A stretch of DNA of 64,000 bases from contig NZ_JACWNA010000003.1 in the NCBI RefSeq assembly GCF_015355765.1, positions 118,419-182,418 of the forward strand, read 5' to 3'. Positions 33,401 through 43,292 of the stretch are shown here, one piece after another. Each line of letters opens with the position of its first letter. Within the stretch, counting starts at the first letter, position 1. The notes beneath the pieces were generated by a model. That model was given only the letters and a program-made list of their open reading frames with translations, searched no databases and was not told the origin of the DNA. This stretch comes from Actinomyces haliotis (GTDB lineage: Bacteria; Actinomycetota; Actinomycetes; Actinomycetales; Actinomycetaceae). The translations under genes were made by a program, and so were the position numbers.

Positions 33401-34154
33401 ATGAGTGACCACCCCGGTGGGTCAGCCTGAGCATCGCCAGAGGCTCCGGCGGGGGCGCGGGAGGCTCAGCGGACCAGTCGGGAGCACTCGCCGAGCTGGC
33501 CCAGGCGCCAGGCGGAGCGGTCGTTCTCGGTCTGGGAGCTGTCGCGATGGTCGCGCTCGCCGTCTTCTACCCGCTCGACGCGGTCGTCGGGGACGGTGCG
33601 AGGCGGGCGGGGACGGTGCGAGGCGGGACGGCGCTGAGCGCTGGGGCTCGATCGTCAAGTCGGCCGGCAAGGGGGGGGTCGTCTGCCTCGCGCTCGCGGT
33701 GACGGCCGCCCGGTTCGCCCTCGGCAGCCGCTCGAGCTCGAGCGACCAGACGCAGTCGGCCACGTCAGGCCTCCTCGGCTCTGGGGCCGGTCGCGCCCTC
33801 GTCGTCGTCGCCGGACTCGTCGTCATCGGCGTCGGCGCATACCACGTCTACAACGGCACCACGCAGCGCTTCAAGCGGGGCCTCTCCCCCAGCGGTGACG
33901 CCCAGGTCGGGCGGGCGATCACGCTGACAGGCGCCGTCGGCTACGTCGCCAAGGGCCTCGCCCTCGCCGGCGTCGGGGCGATGCTCGTGTGGGCCTCGGT
34001 GAGCACGGACCCGGGCAAGGTCCGCGGGATGGACGCCGCCTTCCGCGAGATGAGCAGGCTCCCGGCTGGGAGCGTCCTCCTGGGCGCAGCGGGCGTCGGC
34101 TTCATCCTCTACGGCGCGTACTCGGTCCTCAGGGCCCGCTACCAGGAGATGTGA
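33401..34154 (+). pseudogene. DUF1206 membrane protein, inactivated by a 20-bp duplication and a 5' loss
   Basis: The ATG at 33401 reads MSDHPGGSA and stops, and the first TM helix expected in DUF1206 proteins is missing. A second frame from about 33430 reads GGSADQSGALAELAQAPGG, VVLGLGAVAMVALAVF, up to VVGDGARR at 33612. There the perfect 20-bp tandem duplication shifts the frame, giving a stop at 33700. Removing one copy joins GDGARR directly to DGAERWGSIVKSAGKGG and the rest of the protein (LVVVAGLVVIGVGAYHVYNG; LLGAAGVGFILYGAYSVL). Function of the family is unknown. Confidence 0.85.
33588..33627 (+). repeat. Perfect 20-bp tandem duplication
   Basis: CGGGGACGGTGCGAGGCGGG at 33588-33607 is repeated immediately at 33608-33627. 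Since 20 is not a multiple of three, it frameshifts the DUF1206 gene; loss of one unit restores it. Confidence 0.95.
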
Positions 34155-34175
34155 GGCCCACGCCCTAGACGCGAT

Positions 34176-34213
34176 GACGTCGGCCGTCTCCGCCGTAGGG
34201 GCCGGCCGACGTC
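34176..34213. terminator. Terminator between convergent pseudogenes
   Basis: GACGTCGGCCG (34176-34186) pairs perfectly with CGGCCGACGTC (34203-34213), loop 16 nt. It begins like the terminator at 33268. Confidence 0.6.
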
Positions 34214-34241
34214 GTCGTACGCGGGGGGGGGCGAGGTGCTG

Positions 34242-35057
34242 TCAGGCCGCGTCGTCGACCATCTCGCGCACCATCGGGGCCGCCCTAATCCCCAGCAGCT
34301 CGATGGAGCGCAGCTGCGCCTCCTGGGAGCCGAGTCCGATCTTGAGGTCGAAGGTGTCGGCGCCGAGCGCCAGCATCGCGTCGGCGGCCTTGCGGGCGAC
34401 GGTCTCGGGAGAGCCGACGAAGAGGGCGCCGTGGGCGACCTCGTCGTTGAATCGCGCCCGGGTCGTGCGGGGCCAGCCGCGCTCGGCACCGACGCGGTTG
34501 TTGTTGGCGGCGTACTGCGGGTAGAAGGCCTCCGCGGCCTCCTCGTCCGTGTCTGCGACGAGGCCGGGGCTGTGGAAGGCGATGGAGCTGTCCTGGGCGT
34601 GGCCGAACTCGTCCTGGGCGCGTCGGTAGAGGTCCGCGAAGGGGACGAAGCGCTCGGGTGCGCCGCCGATGACGGCCAGGCGCAGGTCGAGGTCGTCGTA
34701 GGCGGCGCGAACGACGGACTGAGGAGAGCCGCCGACGGCGACGGCGAGGGGCGGGACGGAGCCGGCGGCGTCGAGCGGCGGATACAGCTCCTGCTCGCGC
34801 AGCGACTGGGCGAGGTCGCCGTCCCAGGTGGCGGGGCGCTCGCGCCAGAGCCTCACGAGCATGGCGAGCTTCTCCTCGAAGAGGCCCTCGTACTTCGAGA
34901 GGTCGCAGCCGAAGAGCGGGAAGGACTCGGTGAAGGAGCCGCGTCCGACGGTAAGCTCCGCGCGTCCCCCGGACAGGGCGTTGAGCGTGGAGATGCGCTC
35001 GTAGACGCGCACGGGGCCGTCGGAGGACAGGACGATGACGGCCGCCCGGCCTCGCAC
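34242..35057 (-). pseudogene. LLM-class flavin-dependent oxidoreductase, 5' truncated
   Basis: The 271-codon frame encodes the last three quarters of a luciferase-like monooxygenase. It starts abruptly in the strand RAAVIVLSSDGPVRVYERISTL and contains GRAELTVGRGSFTESFPLFG, KLAMLVRLWRERP, and FHSPGLVADTDEEA. Complete relatives have about 80-90 further N-terminal residues with the first strands of the TIM barrel and flavin contacts. Only 35 bp separate its GTG from the divergent gene at 35093, leaving no room for them. The remaining frame is undamaged, so loss may be recent. Confidence 0.78.
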
Positions 35058-35092
35058 GGAATACCGCGCACGACCAGCACGGTTCCCACGGC

Positions 35093-35734
35093 ATGATGAT
35101 CAGGACCGCGGGCATCATCGGAGCCGGCAAGCTGGGGGCCGCCGTCGGGAGGCTCGCCGCCGCCGCAGGTCTCACCACCCTCGTCACCGCGCACCCCTCG
35201 TCCCTTCTGCCGGTCATCGTCGGGTCCGTCCTGCCCGAGGCCGAGCTCGTGAGCTGGGACCGCCTCACCGAGCCCGAGGAGCGCGCCGACGTCGTCGTCC
35301 TCGCCGTGCCCGCAACCGCCGTCGCGGACCTGGACCTCTCCCACGTGCGCGGCACGATCATCGACGCGACGAACCCCTGAGAGACCACGGGGACCGCCGG
35401 CACCCCGACCGGTGCGCCGCCCACCGCGACGGACCGCTACCCCGGCAAGCACGTGGCCCGCACCCTCAACCACGTCTCCTACGAGGAGCTCATCGACTCC
35501 GCGCGCCCAGGCTCCGAGGGCGGGACCCGGCGCGTCCTCGGCGTCGTCTCCGACGACCCCGAGGCCCAGGCGACCGCGAGCGAGCTCGTCGACCTGCTCG
35601 GCTTCGGCGCCGTGGCCGTGCCGCCCGAGCACGCCGGGCTCTTCCGCCCTGACGGCCGACTCTTCGGCGCCTGGCTCGACGCCGAGCAGCTCGCCACCGC
35701 CGTGGCCCGACACGCACCCCGCGGGACGGCGCCC
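35093..35734 (+). pseudogene. F420/NADP-type reductase (NAD(P)-binding protein) with an in-frame TGA
   Basis: From ATG 35093 the frame gives a Rossmann fold start (RTAGIIGAGKLGAAVGRLAAAAG), then DVVVLAVPATAVADLDL and IIDATNP followed by TGA at 35378. The same frame continues without shift: ETTGTAGTP, KHVARTLNHVSYEELIDSARP, GGTRRVLGVVSDDPEAQATASELVDLLGF, LFGAWLDAEQLATAVA. Relatives have Trp in this place (N-P/Y-W-E), so TGG to TGA is the simplest explanation. The 3' end given is approximate because the frame runs on into the tmRNA terminator. Confidence 0.8.
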
Positions 35735-35822
35735 ACCAGGGGGGCCTCACTCGAGGCGTGGCGCGGCGCGAGCCGCACCGACGTGCAGGTGGGCTGGCAC
35801 GGCGCGCAAGGCGCACGACGAA

Positions 35823-35858
35823 GGCCCGGCCACCTCCCCTCAGGGTGGCGGCCGGGCC
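35823..35858 (-). terminator. Terminator of tmRNA
   Basis: GGCCCGGCCACC (35823-35834) pairs with GGT...GGCCGGGCC (35844-35858). It lies 9 bp past the tmRNA 3' end on the minus strand. Confidence 0.7.
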
Positions 35859-35867
35859 GTTCACAGG

Positions 35868-36235
35868 TGGAGATGCGGGGAATCGAACCCCGGTCCGACG
35901 GTGGTGCAACAGGACTTCTCCGGGCGCAGCTCGCTAGCGATTTTCTCAGCCCCGACGTCTCACACGAGCAAGGACGCCGACGGGCTCAGTCACGTAAGAG
36001 TCCCGAGGCCCCCCGTGACATGGGGCCTCAGCAGTGGCTCCCTAGATGACGCCAGGAACCGGGGCGGAAGCAGTCCCCGGGCTGACGGACTTCGAGGCTC
36101 GCTCAGGCGGCGAGGGCGAAGTCGGTGCGAGAGTTATCGGCACCTATTGGTTCGCACAGAGCGTTGACGAGATGACTGTGCATCCTCGACCCGCTTCTCC
36201 TGAACCCACGACCGTCGTCGAAACCGATCATCCCC
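35868..36235 (-). ncRNA. ssrA: tmRNA (transfer-messenger RNA)
   Basis: The 368-nt RNA has the tRNA-like ends: 5' GGGGATG pairs with CATCTCC at the 3' end, discriminator A, and the T arm reads GGTTCGATTCC. The tag frame starts with GCC at 36141 and ends with TGA at 36103, encoding ADNSRTDFALAA, which ends in the usual A-L-A-A protease signal. CCT follows the discriminator, so CCA is added later. It rescues stalled ribosomes with SmpB (gene at 38165). Confidence 0.97.
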
Positions 36236-36306
36236 TGTGGAGTTGTCACCCGGTCGGCGCCGGAGCGTCGGAGCCGGGGAACGTGCCCGCGTGCGGGCGG
36301 CTCCTT

Positions 36307-36312
36307 ACTGTA
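36307..36312 (-). promoter_or_regulatory. -10 box of tmRNA
   Basis: TACAGT on the minus strand, with a weak TGACTC about 16-17 bp upstream. It predicts a 5' precursor of about 65 nt containing a CCCGC/GCGGG hairpin. Confidence 0.45.
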
Positions 36313-36434
36313 CCAGCGCGGCCCGGCCGAGTCACTTCGCGACGGCCGCGCCCGACCTCGTCTGACAGGTGTCGGACACGAGGGAGCCCCGACCCTCCTG
36401 GCAGGAGCAGGGCTCCAGGCTCGTGGAAGCCCGC

Positions 36435-37655
36435 TCAGGCGAGCACGGACATGCCTCGCAGGTCGGAGCCAAAGCGGATCTCCTCCGCGGCACGGCGTCC
36501 GACGGCGTTGACCGCGTCCTCGGTCGACTCCGTACCAGTAAGCGCCCAGGCGGGCCAGAGGGCGAGCCAGTCGTGACCCCGACGCACGCCGGCGGCCTCG
36601 CCTCGGCCGAGCGGGCCGTCGACCTCGGTGGCGGGGACGGCGATCGCGTAGGCGTTGGCCCAGGTGAGCGCGGACGCGGCGCGCCCCTCGCGCAGGTCGG
36701 CGACCGCCTCGACCGTGGAGCTGCGCAGGAGGTGGGCGCGGTGTGCCTCGAGCTGATGAACGGTGGTCGCACCGGGAAGGGTGAGGACCGGGACGACGTG
36801 GCCGAGCTCGGCGACGACGAGGCCGGCCACGACGACCGGCGCCGCCCACAGCACGGACAGGCCGTTCATCGCGAACAGTGCGGCGATGAGGAGCGCACCG
36901 GCGGCGATGAGCGAGCCCGCCAGACGCATCCGGGAGACCATGGCGCGGCGGGGCAGGCGGTAGTAGCCCTCGGCGATGGCAGCGCGGTCGATGGCCACGA
37001 CGCCTCGGGCGACGACGTCCCTCCAGGCCTCGGCGTCGCGCGCCGGGGCGACGGTGCCGCCGTGCGCCGCGAGGGCGGCAAGGATGCCGCGTTCGAGGTC
37101 GCTGGGCTCGTCGTCGCCGGCGGTGAGGCGGACGGTGAGCGCCCTGAGGCGGTCGACGCCGGCGACCGCGGAGCCGACGCAGTCCTGCTCTAGTCGCACG
37201 TGACCACGACGGGCGAGCTCGACGATGGAGGTGACGACGTCGCGCTCGGTGGCGCCGTCGGAAAGGAGGGCACCGCCGACGCCGGGGTGGAGGCCCAGGG
37301 GGGCGCGCCCGGCGACGAGGACGCCGTCGATGGTCTGGGTGGCACCCGGAGTGGCCCACGCGTCCCGCTCGAGGCGGCGGCGGCGCGCCCCGACGCGGCC
37401 GGCGAGGGCGCCGGCGATGACGCTGGAGCCGAGGACGGCCCAGGTGACGGCCCAGCGGGTGGAGGTGAGGACCTCGACCCAGGGTGCGTTCGAGGTCTCG
37501 GCGAGCGGGGCGCGGGTGGCGCCGCGCAGGGCGGCAGCGGGAGTCCCGTTGAGCAGCCACAGGGCCGCGACGGCGAGGCACGCGATGACGACGGCGTGCG
37601 CGGCGAGGTCGGCGCGGGCGATCGAGGTCGCGCGGTCGTTCGTGGACGGACTCAC
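36435..37655 (-). CDS. YciQ/DUF2207-like membrane protein
   Basis: The product has 406 residues from GTG 37655, which has GAGGAG 6 nt upstream (the frame runs 14 codons further). There are TM segments near 20-40 and 75-95. A soluble part (GVGGALLSDGATERDVVTSIVELARRGHVRLEQ) matches the winged-helix-like segment of DUF2207 proteins. A TM pair near 240-280 follows, and then the TWANAYAIAVPATEVDGPL stretch. The N-terminal beta-sandwich of full-length DUF2207 proteins is absent. It lies between smpB and ssrA, where it interrupts the usual order. Function unknown. Confidence 0.7.
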   Translation of the reverse strand: MSPSTNDRATSIARADLAAHAVVIACLAVAALWLLNGTPAAALRGATRAPLAETSNAPWVEVLTSTRWAVTWAVLGSSVIAGALAGRVGARRRRLERDAWATPGATQTIDGVLVAGRAPLGLHPGVGGALLSDGATERDVVTSIVELARRGHVRLEQDCVGSAVAGVDRLRALTVRLTAGDDEPSDLERGILAALAAHGGTVAPARDAEAWRDVVARGVVAIDRAAIAEGYYRLPRRAMVSRMRLAGSLIAAGALLIAALFAMNGLSVLWAAPVVVAGLVVAELGHVVPVLTLPGATTVHQLEAHRAHLLRSSTVEAVADLREGRAASALTWANAYAIAVPATEVDGPLGRGEAAGVRRGHDWLALWPAWALTGTESTEDAVNAVGRRAAEEIRFGSDLRGMSVLA

Positions 37656-38164
37656 TGAGAGCTCCTCATAGTTTTTGGGGGATTCGTCAAACGCCATGTG
37701 TTGGCGCTGCTAGGACCCTACAAGCGCCGCTGTGATGACAGCAGGGCGGACACCCCTTCTTGCGGTGCGTTGCAGCAATGCGACGTCACCGTGACATCAT
37801 GGAGACAGAGCCGTTTCGTACGCCATGACTTAGGTCCCAGACATTCGGGGCCCCTGCGGGGTAGACGAGGGTGACGCGGCATTCACCCGTCACTCACCCA
37901 CGTCTCACCTGGTCAGATCCTCGCGTGCGGCCCGGGTGGGGCCTCGGTCACAGGAGGGGGTGAAGCGCCGAATTCACCCGGGGGGGGGTGAACGGCGAGG
38001 ACGACCGGAACCGCAACAAGGGATCGCGCCAGGAGGGAGAGCCGGAGCCACGCTGCGGCTCAGACGCTCCCCAACCCTCGCTCGGGGCGCTGCGGGGATG
38101 AGAGGGACGGGCCCCGCACCGGCGGAGCGCTCGTGAGGCCGCGGCGCCTCGCAGCACGGTGGGC
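37656..38164. other. Intergenic region with TTCACCC/GGGTGAA motifs
   Basis: The 509-bp gap lies between smpB (stop 38165) and the YciQ-like gene. It contains TTCACCC, CTCACCC and CTCACC spaced 9-12 bp apart at 37884-37912. It also has a symmetric set GGGTGAA (37958), TTCACCC (37973), GGGTGAA (37986). A run of nine G falls at 37980-37988. No gene is credible here. The motifs look like protein-binding sites rather than a CRISPR array. Confidence 0.45.
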
Positions 38165-38695
38165 TCAGCCCCGACGGCGGTTGACGGCCGACATCGCTCG
38201 CGCGGCCTCGCGCTTGTCCTGGGCCTCGCGCAGCGACTGGCGCTTGTCCCAGTCCTGCTTGCCCCTCGCGAGAGCGATCTCGATCTTGACGCGTCCGCCG
38301 ATGAAGTAGAGCTCGAGCGGCACGATCGTGTACCCCTTGGCCTGGACGCGCTGAGCCAGGCGATCGATCTCGGCGCGGTGCAGGAGCAGCTTGCGCTTGC
38401 GACGCGGGGCGTGGTTGTTCCACGTGCCCTGCAGGTACTCGGGGACGTGCGCGCCCTCGAGCCAGGCCTCGCCGTGGCGGTCGATCTCGATCCACGCCTC
38501 GGTGAGCGAGGCCCGCCCCATGCGCAGCGCCTTGACCTCGGTTCCCGTCAGGGAGAGCCCGGCCTCGTAACGGTCCTCGATGAAGTAGTCGTGGGTCGCC
38601 TTCTTGTTCCGGGCGATGGTCTTGTGGGCGTCGGAGGCGGCCTTGGCACGCTCCCCCGCCGTGGGCTTGCGCGGCTTCTCGGGCTTCTTGGCCAT
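38165..38695 (-). CDS. smpB: SsrA-binding protein SmpB
   Basis: The 176-residue tmRNA partner has an extra 25-residue Lys-rich N-terminus and then [63 protein letters not shown], and the basic tail [23 protein letters not shown] that enters the decoding centre. GGAG precedes ATG 38695. Confidence 0.97.
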   Translation of the reverse strand: MAKKPEKPRKPTAGERAKAASDAHKTIARNKKATHDYFIEDRYEAGLSLTGTEVKALRMGRASLTEAWIEIDRHGEAWLEGAHVPEYLQGTWNNHAPRRKRKLLLHRAEIDRLAQRVQAKGYTIVPLELYFIGGRVKIEIALARGKQDWDKRQSLREAQDKREAARAMSAVNRRRG

Positions 38696-38850
38696 GAGCG
38701 TCTCCTTCCCCTGGGTCCCGCTGGACGCGGCGGCGCCGGCTCGGCGCGCGGCGCGGTTGCTCAGCCTACGCGAGGCGTCAAGGCGTGGCCCGCCGGCCCG
38801 CGCAGGCGAGCGACGGACCGCCAGCCGCACCGGTGACCGCCCGCGACGGC

Positions 38851-40179
38851 TCAGAATCCGGGCAGGGTCATGGGGTCCAGGGTCTGCCCGTTGATGTGGA
38901 CCTCGAAGTGGCAGTGGGGTCCTGTCGCGCCGCCCGTGTGCCCGGTGAGGCCGATCTGGTCCCCCTTCGAGACGGTCGCCCCGTCCGGGACGGAGTAGGC
39001 GGACAAGTGGCAGTAGGCGAGGACGACGGACTGGCCGTTGATGATCCCGCCGTTGATGTACATGCCGTTGCCGCACGAGGAGTTCTGGTTGTAGGTGACC
39101 GTGCCGGAGACCGCGGCGTACTGGGGCTGGCCCTCGGCGGCGACGAGGTCGACGCCCGCGTGGAGCTTGCGGACCCCGGCGATGGGGTGGACGCGGTAGC
39201 CGTAGGGCGAGGCGACCGTGAGGGGCCCGGTGATCGGGTGACCGATAGCGCCGGAGCCGAGCGAGGAGGCGTCCACGGAGCCGCTCGTGCCCGTGTAGGC
39301 GGCGGAGGCCTGGTTCTGCGCGTCGATCTCGGCGATCTTCGCGGCGGCGGCGGCCTCGTCGGCACTGGCCTGCTTGAGCTGCTCCTCGAGGTCGCCCTTC
39401 TGGTCCTCGAGGGTCTTGGCGGCGTTCTCCTTCTCGGTCTTGAGGCTCGCGACCTCGTCGCGCTTGGCCTGAGCGTCGTCCTTGGCCCTCTGTGCGGCCT
39501 TCGCGGCGTCGTCCGCCTGCTTCTTGAGGGTGGCGACCCGGGCGGTGGTGGCGTCCTGACGCGCCTTGCGGTTGGCGGCCCGGGCGCGCTCGGTCTCAGC
39601 AGCCTGGAGGGCGGACTCCTGGACGCCGGAGGCGATCTCCATGGTGTCGGCACGGTCGGTGAGCTGCTCGACGTCGTCGGAGGAGAGGACGTAGGACCAT
39701 GAGGTGAGGGAGTTGTCCCCCTGGTAGGTGGAGACGACGAGCTGGCCGACGCTCGACTCGGTCTCGTCGGCGGTCTTCTTGGTGAAGTCCGCGTCCTTGG
39801 TGAGCTCGTCGAGGTCGGTCTGGGCGACGTCGAGCTGGTCGGATGCCGTCTGCTGCTCGCGTTCCTTGGTGGCGAGCGTCTTCTCCGCCGTGGAGAGGTC
39901 GGACTCCGCGGTCGAGAGCGACTGGGTGGCGGTCTGCAGGTCGAGGTAGGCCTGGCCGAGCTCGGAGGAGACGCCCTCGAGGGAGGCGGTGAGCTCCTGC
40001 TCCTTCTGCTGGGCCGAGGACTGCTGGTCGGCGGCGTCGGAGCGTTCATCGGCCTGGACGGCGCTCATCGGCGCCATGACGACGACGGCGACGGCGGCCG
40101 CCACCGCGAGTCGGCCCCGAGGTCCCACGGGGGTGGCGATGAGCCGACGGCGCGCGGCTGAGACCTGCGAGAGACCCAT
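38851..40179 (-). CDS. EnvC-like M23 peptidase with coiled coil, partner of FtsEX
   Basis: The 442-residue exported protein has a signal peptide ([23 protein letters not shown], cleavage near 43) and a long coiled coil at about 45-290. The C-terminal LytM/M23 domain (about 315-442) keeps the zinc ligands H-x-x-x-D in HAGVDL and H-x-H in PHCHFEVH. The gene starts 4 bp after ftsX. E. coli EnvC in the same context has a degenerate, non-catalytic site; here the metal site looks intact, so the protein could itself cut peptidoglycan at the septum. Confidence 0.9.
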   Translation of the reverse strand: MGLSQVSAARRRLIATPVGPRGRLAVAAAVAVVVMAPMSAVQADERSDAADQQSSAQQKEQELTASLEGVSSELGQAYLDLQTATQSLSTAESDLSTAEKTLATKEREQQTASDQLDVAQTDLDELTKDADFTKKTADETESSVGQLVVSTYQGDNSLTSWSYVLSSDDVEQLTDRADTMEIASGVQESALQAAETERARAANRKARQDATTARVATLKKQADDAAKAAQRAKDDAQAKRDEVASLKTEKENAAKTLEDQKGDLEEQLKQASADEAAAAAKIAEIDAQNQASAAYTGTSGSVDASSLGSGAIGHPITGPLTVASPYGYRVHPIAGVRKLHAGVDLVAAEGQPQYAAVSGTVTYNQNSSCGNGMYINGGIINGQSVVLAYCHLSAYSVPDGATVSKGDQIGLTGHTGGATGPHCHFEVHINGQTLDPMTLPGF

Positions 40180-40183
40180 GAGA

Positions 40184-41101
40184 TCAGACCCTCGTGTACT
40201 TCCGCAGCGAGAGGGCCGAGGACAGCGCCGCTATGAGCACCGCCGCGAGCAGCAGCCAGGGTGCCAGGCGCAGTACGTCGCTCGTGCCGATGAAGGCGGA
40301 GGTGAACTTGATGGAGCCGGCAAGCCAGTCGGTGACGACGTACTTGACGCCGACGAAGAGCGCGCCGACGGCGAGCAGCGCACCGATGAGCGCCGCGATG
40401 ACGCCCTCGAGGACGAAGGGCAGCTGGATGAAGGTGTTCGAGGCGCCCACGAGCCGCATGATGCCGGTCTCCCGCGAACGACTCATGGCGGACAGGCGGA
40501 TGGTCGTCGTGATGAGGAGGATCGCGGCGAGCGCCATGACGGCGGCGAGGCCGCCGGTGATCCACGAGGCTCGGTTCATGACGAGGAAGAGCGGCTCGAG
40601 GGTGGAGCGCTGGTCGACGACGCGCTCGACGCCGTCGCGACCCTCGAACTGCTCGGCGACCACCTGGTACTTCTCCGCGTCCTTGAGCTTGATGCGGAAG
40701 GACACGGGCATCATGTCCTCGGTGGCGTTGCGACCGATCGACGAGTTGCCGTAGGCCTTCATGAAGTTCTTGTAGGCGGCCTCCTTCGACTCGATCGTGT
40801 AGGAGGCGACGTAGGGCTCGAGAGTCGTGGAGTTGACGAGCTTCTCGACGGCGCCGATCTGCGCCTGGGTCGCCTCGCCCGAGGAGCACTGCGGGTAGGA
40901 GGAGGACGGCGGGCACATGTAGACGCTGACCTCGACCTTGTCGTACCAGTCGCCCTTCATCGTGGAGATCTGCGCCTGGAGGAGGGCGGAGGCGCCGACG
41001 AAGAGCAGGGAGACGAAGGCGACGAGGATGACGGAGACCGTCATCGCGAGGTTGCGGGTGAGTCCCTTGCCGGTCTCGGAGAGGACGTAGCGGAATCGCA
41101 T
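40184..41101 (-). CDS. ftsX: Cell division protein FtsX
   Basis: The 305-residue membrane subunit has a short cytoplasmic start (MRFRYVLSETGKGLTRNLAMT), TM1, a large extracellular loop of about 120 residues with CPPSSSYPQCSS, then three TM segments (ITGGLAAVMALAAILLITTTI; LEGVIAALIGALLAVGALF; LAPWLLLAAVLIAALSSALSL). It transmits ATP hydrolysis by FtsE to an external peptidase. GGGAG precedes ATG 41101. Confidence 0.96.
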   Translation of the reverse strand: MRFRYVLSETGKGLTRNLAMTVSVILVAFVSLLFVGASALLQAQISTMKGDWYDKVEVSVYMCPPSSSYPQCSSGEATQAQIGAVEKLVNSTTLEPYVASYTIESKEAAYKNFMKAYGNSSIGRNATEDMMPVSFRIKLKDAEKYQVVAEQFEGRDGVERVVDQRSTLEPLFLVMNRASWITGGLAAVMALAAILLITTTIRLSAMSRSRETGIMRLVGASNTFIQLPFVLEGVIAALIGALLAVGALFVGVKYVVTDWLAGSIKFTSAFIGTSDVLRLAPWLLLAAVLIAALSSALSLRKYTRV

Positions 41102-41122
41102 GGTGGTACTCGCTCCCTTGGC

Positions 41123-41812
<690 letters not shown>

Positions 41813-41933
41813 CGAATGTCTGCTCTCCTGGCCGAGACGGGTGCGAGCGCACCCCGGTTCGCGGTCACCGTAGCGAGGGCCGGGCGGAGCAGGGCGGCGG
41901 ACACGCGGGTGAGTGCTGTGGCGCCCACCCCGA

Positions 41934-41939
41934 TACCCT
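41934..41939 (+). promoter_or_regulatory. -10 box of a leaderless transcript (gene 41946)
   Basis: TACCCT, 6 nt before ATG 41946. Confidence 0.45.
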
Positions 41940-41945
41940 GGCCGT

Positions 41946-42449
41946 ATGACGACCTCCTCCCCCGCTGACGCCGGCGCCCCGGCCCCCGCTCCCCTCGACG
42001 ACGTCGTCGACCGCGGCTCGTGGCAGGCCTTCGGCCCGTCCCTCGCGCGGTACCTCGAGGAGGTCCCGGTGGGGACGACGATCCTGCTGACGGCGCCGGC
42101 CCCGGTGGTCACGGAGGAGTCGGTGGCGACGCGTGGCGGGCTGCGCTCGTGGTTGCGGCGCGGGCCGCGACGGGTGCCGAGCCCGGAGGTGCCGGGGCTC
42201 GTGCTGCTGCGCCGCGGTGACGGCGTCGAGGTTGACGCGCCCGTACTGGACGCGGCCGGTCGGGTGCTGCTGAGTGAGGACGCGTGCGACGAGATGGGGC
42301 TGCTGGGCTGGTCGCGCGAGGAGGACCTCCTGCGTCGTCTCGTCCCCGAGGCCGGCGCCGCGGCAGACGCCGCGACGCGCGCGCTCATCGAGATCCTGCG
42401 GGTGGCGCACCCGGCCGACCTCGACCACCTCGTCACGACGGCAGGCTGA
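41946..42449 (+). CDS. Conserved hypothetical soluble protein
   Basis: The 167-residue protein has a Pro/Ala-rich start, then [27 protein letters not shown], a basic loop ([17 protein letters not shown]), [18 protein letters not shown] and a helical end ([19 protein letters not shown]). It resembles small actinobacterial proteins with a YbjN/chaperone-like fold, but I cannot name a family. Its last 17 bp overlap the 3' end of the convergent ssb gene. Confidence 0.7.
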   Translation: MTTSSPADAGAPAPAPLDDVVDRGSWQAFGPSLARYLEEVPVGTTILLTAPAPVVTEESVATRGGLRSWLRRGPRRVPSPEVPGLVLLRRGDGVEVDAPVLDAAGRVLLSEDACDEMGLLGWSREEDLLRRLVPEAGAAADAATRALIEILRVAHPADLDHLVTTAG

Positions 42450-43119
42450 CGCCCTCCTCGAGGTCGGCAAGGAGGTAGGGCGGCGTGCTCGCCTCGGTCT
42501 CCTCCCCCGTCGCTGGGCCACCGGACGGCGCGATCGTCGCCGTGCCCTCGGCGCCGCCGGTGGCGTCGGTTCGGCTGGTCTCCTCGGCCCCGCTCCCCTC
42601 GACGCCGTCAGAGTCCGACGCGCCCGTCGCCCAGTGCTCCTGAGAGAGGCCGGCGCCTGCCGCGGAGCCCGCCGTCGAGCCCGCGGAGGCGGCCGACGGC
42701 GCGCTGGAGGCCGAATCCCCTGAGGGGCCTGAAAGCGCTGAGCCTGCCGCTCCCTCGCTGCCGGATCGCGTGTACCGGCTGTAACCGCGGGTGAGGTCGT
42801 GGCCGGCGGTGATGAGGGTGAGGACGTTGCTCGTCGTCTCCCCGCGCTCCCCGCTCCAGGTCTCCTGACTGAGTCGTCCGTGCAGGAGGACGGGCTCACC
42901 CTTGCGCAGGGAAAAGGCGAGGTTCTCGGCGAGCGCGCCCCAGGCCTTCGCGGTGAGCCAGACGGTCTCACCGTCGCGCCAACCGCCGTCGGCGGTGCGG
43001 ACGGAGGGCGTCGTGGCGGCGCGGAAGCGGCAGAAGGGGCGCTTGTCCTCGCCGACGTGGCTGAGGACCGGGTTGGTGCCCAGGACGGCCTGGACGGTGA
43101 GCTCGGGCTGGCGGGTCAT
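42433..43119 (-). CDS. ssb: Single-stranded DNA-binding protein, atypical C-terminus
   Basis: The 228-residue protein has an OB fold at about 1-105: [74 protein letters not shown] long Ser/Ala/Gly/Thr-rich linker follows. The tip reads [13 protein letters not shown] and lacks the D-D-D-I-P-F ending through which SSB recruits partner proteins. It could be a secondary SSB (SsbB-like), with the main one elsewhere by rpsF. Confidence 0.88.
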   Translation of the reverse strand: MTRQPELTVQAVLGTNPVLSHVGEDKRPFCRFRAATTPSVRTADGGWRDGETVWLTAKAWGALAENLAFSLRKGEPVLLHGRLSQETWSGERGETTSNVLTLITAGHDLTRGYSRYTRSGSEGAAGSALSGPSGDSASSAPSAASAGSTAGSAAGAGLSQEHWATGASDSDGVEGSGAEETSRTDATGGAEGTATIAPSGGPATGEETEASTPPYLLADLEEGVSLPS

Positions 43120-43292
43120 GACGGTGCTCCTGACGGATGCGTGCTGCGACCGGCTGCTGCGCCGGTCGGGCCGGTCTTGGTACCGGTCCTCGACCAGCGT
43201 GGCTGCAGTCCGGCTCCGTCTGTTGCGCACGGTCCAGCGCCTGTGGAGCTGCCCGTCACCGCGGCGCCTGTGCGGCCCGGGATCGCTCCGCG

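Noticed and set aside
29687..33430. Very long open frame of about 1,247 codons across hupB, the GntR gene and the permease
   Set aside because: It is an Arg/Ala/Pro/His-rich shadow frame typical of very GC-rich DNA and runs through several well-supported genes and intergenic regions.
33671..33678. Run of eight G as a phase-variable tract in the DUF1206 gene
   Set aside because: The present length is in frame with the family reading once the 20-bp duplication is removed, so the tract itself is not the cause of the break.
35378..35380. In-frame TGA read as selenocysteine
   Set aside because: The position corresponds to Trp in relatives, not Cys; no SECIS-like hairpin is visible, and the adjacent genes are also damaged.
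36103..37581. Minus-strand frame of 492 codons ending in the tmRNA tag
   Set aside because: Only its last 12 codons are real, as the tmRNA tag; the rest is arginine-rich shadow of the YciQ-like gene and tmRNA.
37884..37992. CRISPR array
   Set aside because: The repeated units are only 7 nt, occur in both orientations and have uneven spacing; no cas genes are in the window.
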